Below are positions 6,162 to 6,944 of a stretch of 6,944 bases of DNA, piece by piece. Where the stretch lies: positions 1 through 6,944 of the forward strand of contig CAUJEQ010000036.1 in the NCBI GenBank assembly GCA_963169135.1. The letters run 5' to 3'. The stretch comes from Chloroflexota bacterium. GTDB lineage: Bacteria > Chloroflexota > Dehalococcoidia > Tepidiformales > Tepidiformaceae. The notes beneath the pieces were generated by a model that saw only the letters and a program-made list of their open reading frames with translations, did no database searches and was not told where the DNA came from. The translations under genes and the position numbers were made by a program. The stretch's first letter is position 1; each line of letters starts with the position of its first letter.

Positions 6162-6785
6162 TCAGCCCCGGTCGGCGAAGGTCTCGATGCCTTCCAGGTG
6201 GCAGGTGTCGTTGTGGCGTGCAAGGACAAGGCGGCCGGCGCGGTCGCGGACGACCTCGGTGATGCTGCAGTTCCCGACGTGGAACGCGCCGGGACGCTGG
6301 ATATCGAGGCCGACCACGATGTGACAGATGGAGCTGATGACGCCCCCGTGTGCGACTGCCACGGTGGTGCCTTCCATGGCGCTGAACTCGCCAAGGGCCG
6401 CCTGGAGGCGCGCGTGAAACGTGTCTCGGCCCTCTTCGCCGGGGAACGTCGGCCGCTGGCCGGTGGCGTACGCTGTGAAGACCTCGGGAAAGCGCTGCCG
6501 GAGTTCCGCGTTGCTCAGCCCGCTTGCCTCGCCGATGTCGTACTCCATGAGTTCCGGCATGTGGACGGCGCTGTGCCCAAGCGGACTGGCGATCGTCTCC
6601 GCCGTGTCCGCCGCCCGCCGAAGTGGGCTCGTGACAACGCGGTCGACGTCCAGGGTAGCGAGATACCCGGCGGTCGCGCGCGCCTGGAGCACGCCGGTGG
6701 GGCTCAGGCCGAAGTCCATCCGGCCCTGGATGACTCCGCTGGCGTTGCCTTCGGATTCCCCGTGGCGGATAAGGATCAGCCGCAT
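6162..6785 (-). CDS. Histidine phosphatase family protein (phosphoglycerate mutase-like)
   Basis: This is a cytoplasmic phosphohydrolase of the RHG superfamily, which works through a phosphohistidine intermediate. The 207-residue product opens MRLILIRHGESEGN, placing the RHG motif at 7-9 with H8 as nucleophile. SPLRRAADTA (53-62) supplies a phosphate-binding arginine (R57). ELMEYDIGEASG (78-89) holds the likely acid residue, and AHGG (145-148) gives the second catalytic histidine, H146. The full catalytic set is therefore present. Length fits single-domain phosphatases such as the CobC/PhoE/GpmB-like group, but the substrate cannot be deduced. The ATG at 6785 is chosen because it gives the standard N-terminus; an in-frame ATG at 6881 would add 32 residues that overlap the upstream gene. 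It begins 8 bases after the stop of the NorD-like gene, with GGAG at 6797-6800 as a ribosome binding site 11 bases upstream. The two genes are therefore likely cotranscribed. Confidence 0.93.
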   Translation of the reverse strand: MRLILIRHGESEGNASGVIQGRMDFGLSPTGVLQARATAGYLATLDVDRVVTSPLRRAADTAETIASPLGHSAVHMPELMEYDIGEASGLSNAELRQRFPEVFTAYATGQRPTFPGEEGRDTFHARLQAALGEFSAMEGTTVAVAHGGVISSICHIVVGLDIQRPGAFHVGNCSITEVVRDRAGRLVLARHNDTCHLEGIETFADRG

Positions 6786-6793
6786 GGTTAGGT

Positions 6794-6944
6794 CTACTCC
6801 GTTAGGCGGCGGTAGAGCGTCGGCAGGCGGCTTGGCAGGGCTTCGATATCCGCGACCACCTCGTAGCCCATGTCGGCGCACATGGTCTTCAGGTAGTCGT
6901 GACCGGCCCGGTCAACCGTCAGCGCGAACGGCGTGATGCCGTCG
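6794..6944 (-). CDS. C-terminal end of a NorD-family von Willebrand factor A (VWA) protein, 5' part outside window
   Basis: Only the last 49 residues are present, read on the minus strand from 6943 to a TAG stop at 6796-6794. They start DGITPFALTVDRAGHDYL and end LPTLYRRLTE. This matches the end of NorD-type VWA domains: a beta strand (xPFALTVD), then HDYL, a GYEVV strand, and a closing LPxxLPxLYRRL helix. NorD proteins pair with a MoxR-type AAA+ ATPase (NorQ) to mature or insert metal into enzymes such as nitric oxide reductase; related pairs serve other targets. The metal-binding MIDAS motif of the VWA domain would lie upstream, outside the window. The gene is followed after 8 bases by the histidine phosphatase. 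Assignment rests on a short segment, and the true partner enzyme is unknown. Confidence 0.75.
   Translation of the reverse strand, partial: DGITPFALTVDRAGHDYLKTMCADMGYEVVADIEALPSRLPTLYRRLTE

Overview
The window is a compact, high-GC bacterial chromosomal segment with six protein-coding genes, two of them cut by the window edges. No RNA gene, insertion sequence, phage gene or CRISPR array was seen. Almost every base is coding: the largest non-coding gap is about 123 bases (1982-2104), and the other junctions are 8 bases or less, or overlaps. Intact MutS2, separate biotin carboxylase and biotin carrier subunits, a NorD-family VWA protein and strong GC bias would fit Chloroflexota (Thermomicrobia or a related lineage). 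That assignment is a guess from gene content, not a phylogenetic result.

Left part, minus strand: a biotin carboxylase subunit (428-1981) followed, with a 19-base overlap, by a biotin carboxyl carrier protein that runs off the left edge (1-446). Together they are the ATP-dependent half of an acyl-CoA, acetyl-CoA or pyruvate carboxylase. The carboxyltransferase that would fix the substrate is not in the window.

Centre, plus strand: diverging from the carboxylase is a tight three-gene unit. It holds mutS2 (2105-4465), rarA (4467-5825, one base after the mutS2 stop) and a small thioredoxin-fold protein (5829-6158, three bases after the rarA stop). MutS2 and RarA both act on stalled or conflicting macromolecular machinery: recombination intermediates and collided ribosomes for MutS2, stalled replication forks for RarA. 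The third gene resembles the redox DF-family (seleno)proteins but has no cysteine at all.

Right part, minus strand: a NorD-family VWA protein (only its last 49 residues, 6794-6944) precedes a histidine phosphatase (6162-6785) by 8 bases. The phosphatase gene meets the end of the plus-strand unit tail to tail with only 3 bases between the stop codons.

The most interesting non-coding signal is in the mutS2 leader. A perfect 9-bp hairpin carries, in its loop and flanking stem bases, a 7-base sequence exactly complementary to the mutS2 Shine-Dalgarno region. This looks like a possible translational control element. The most interesting protein signal is the cysteine-free thioredoxin-like protein coupled to rarA.
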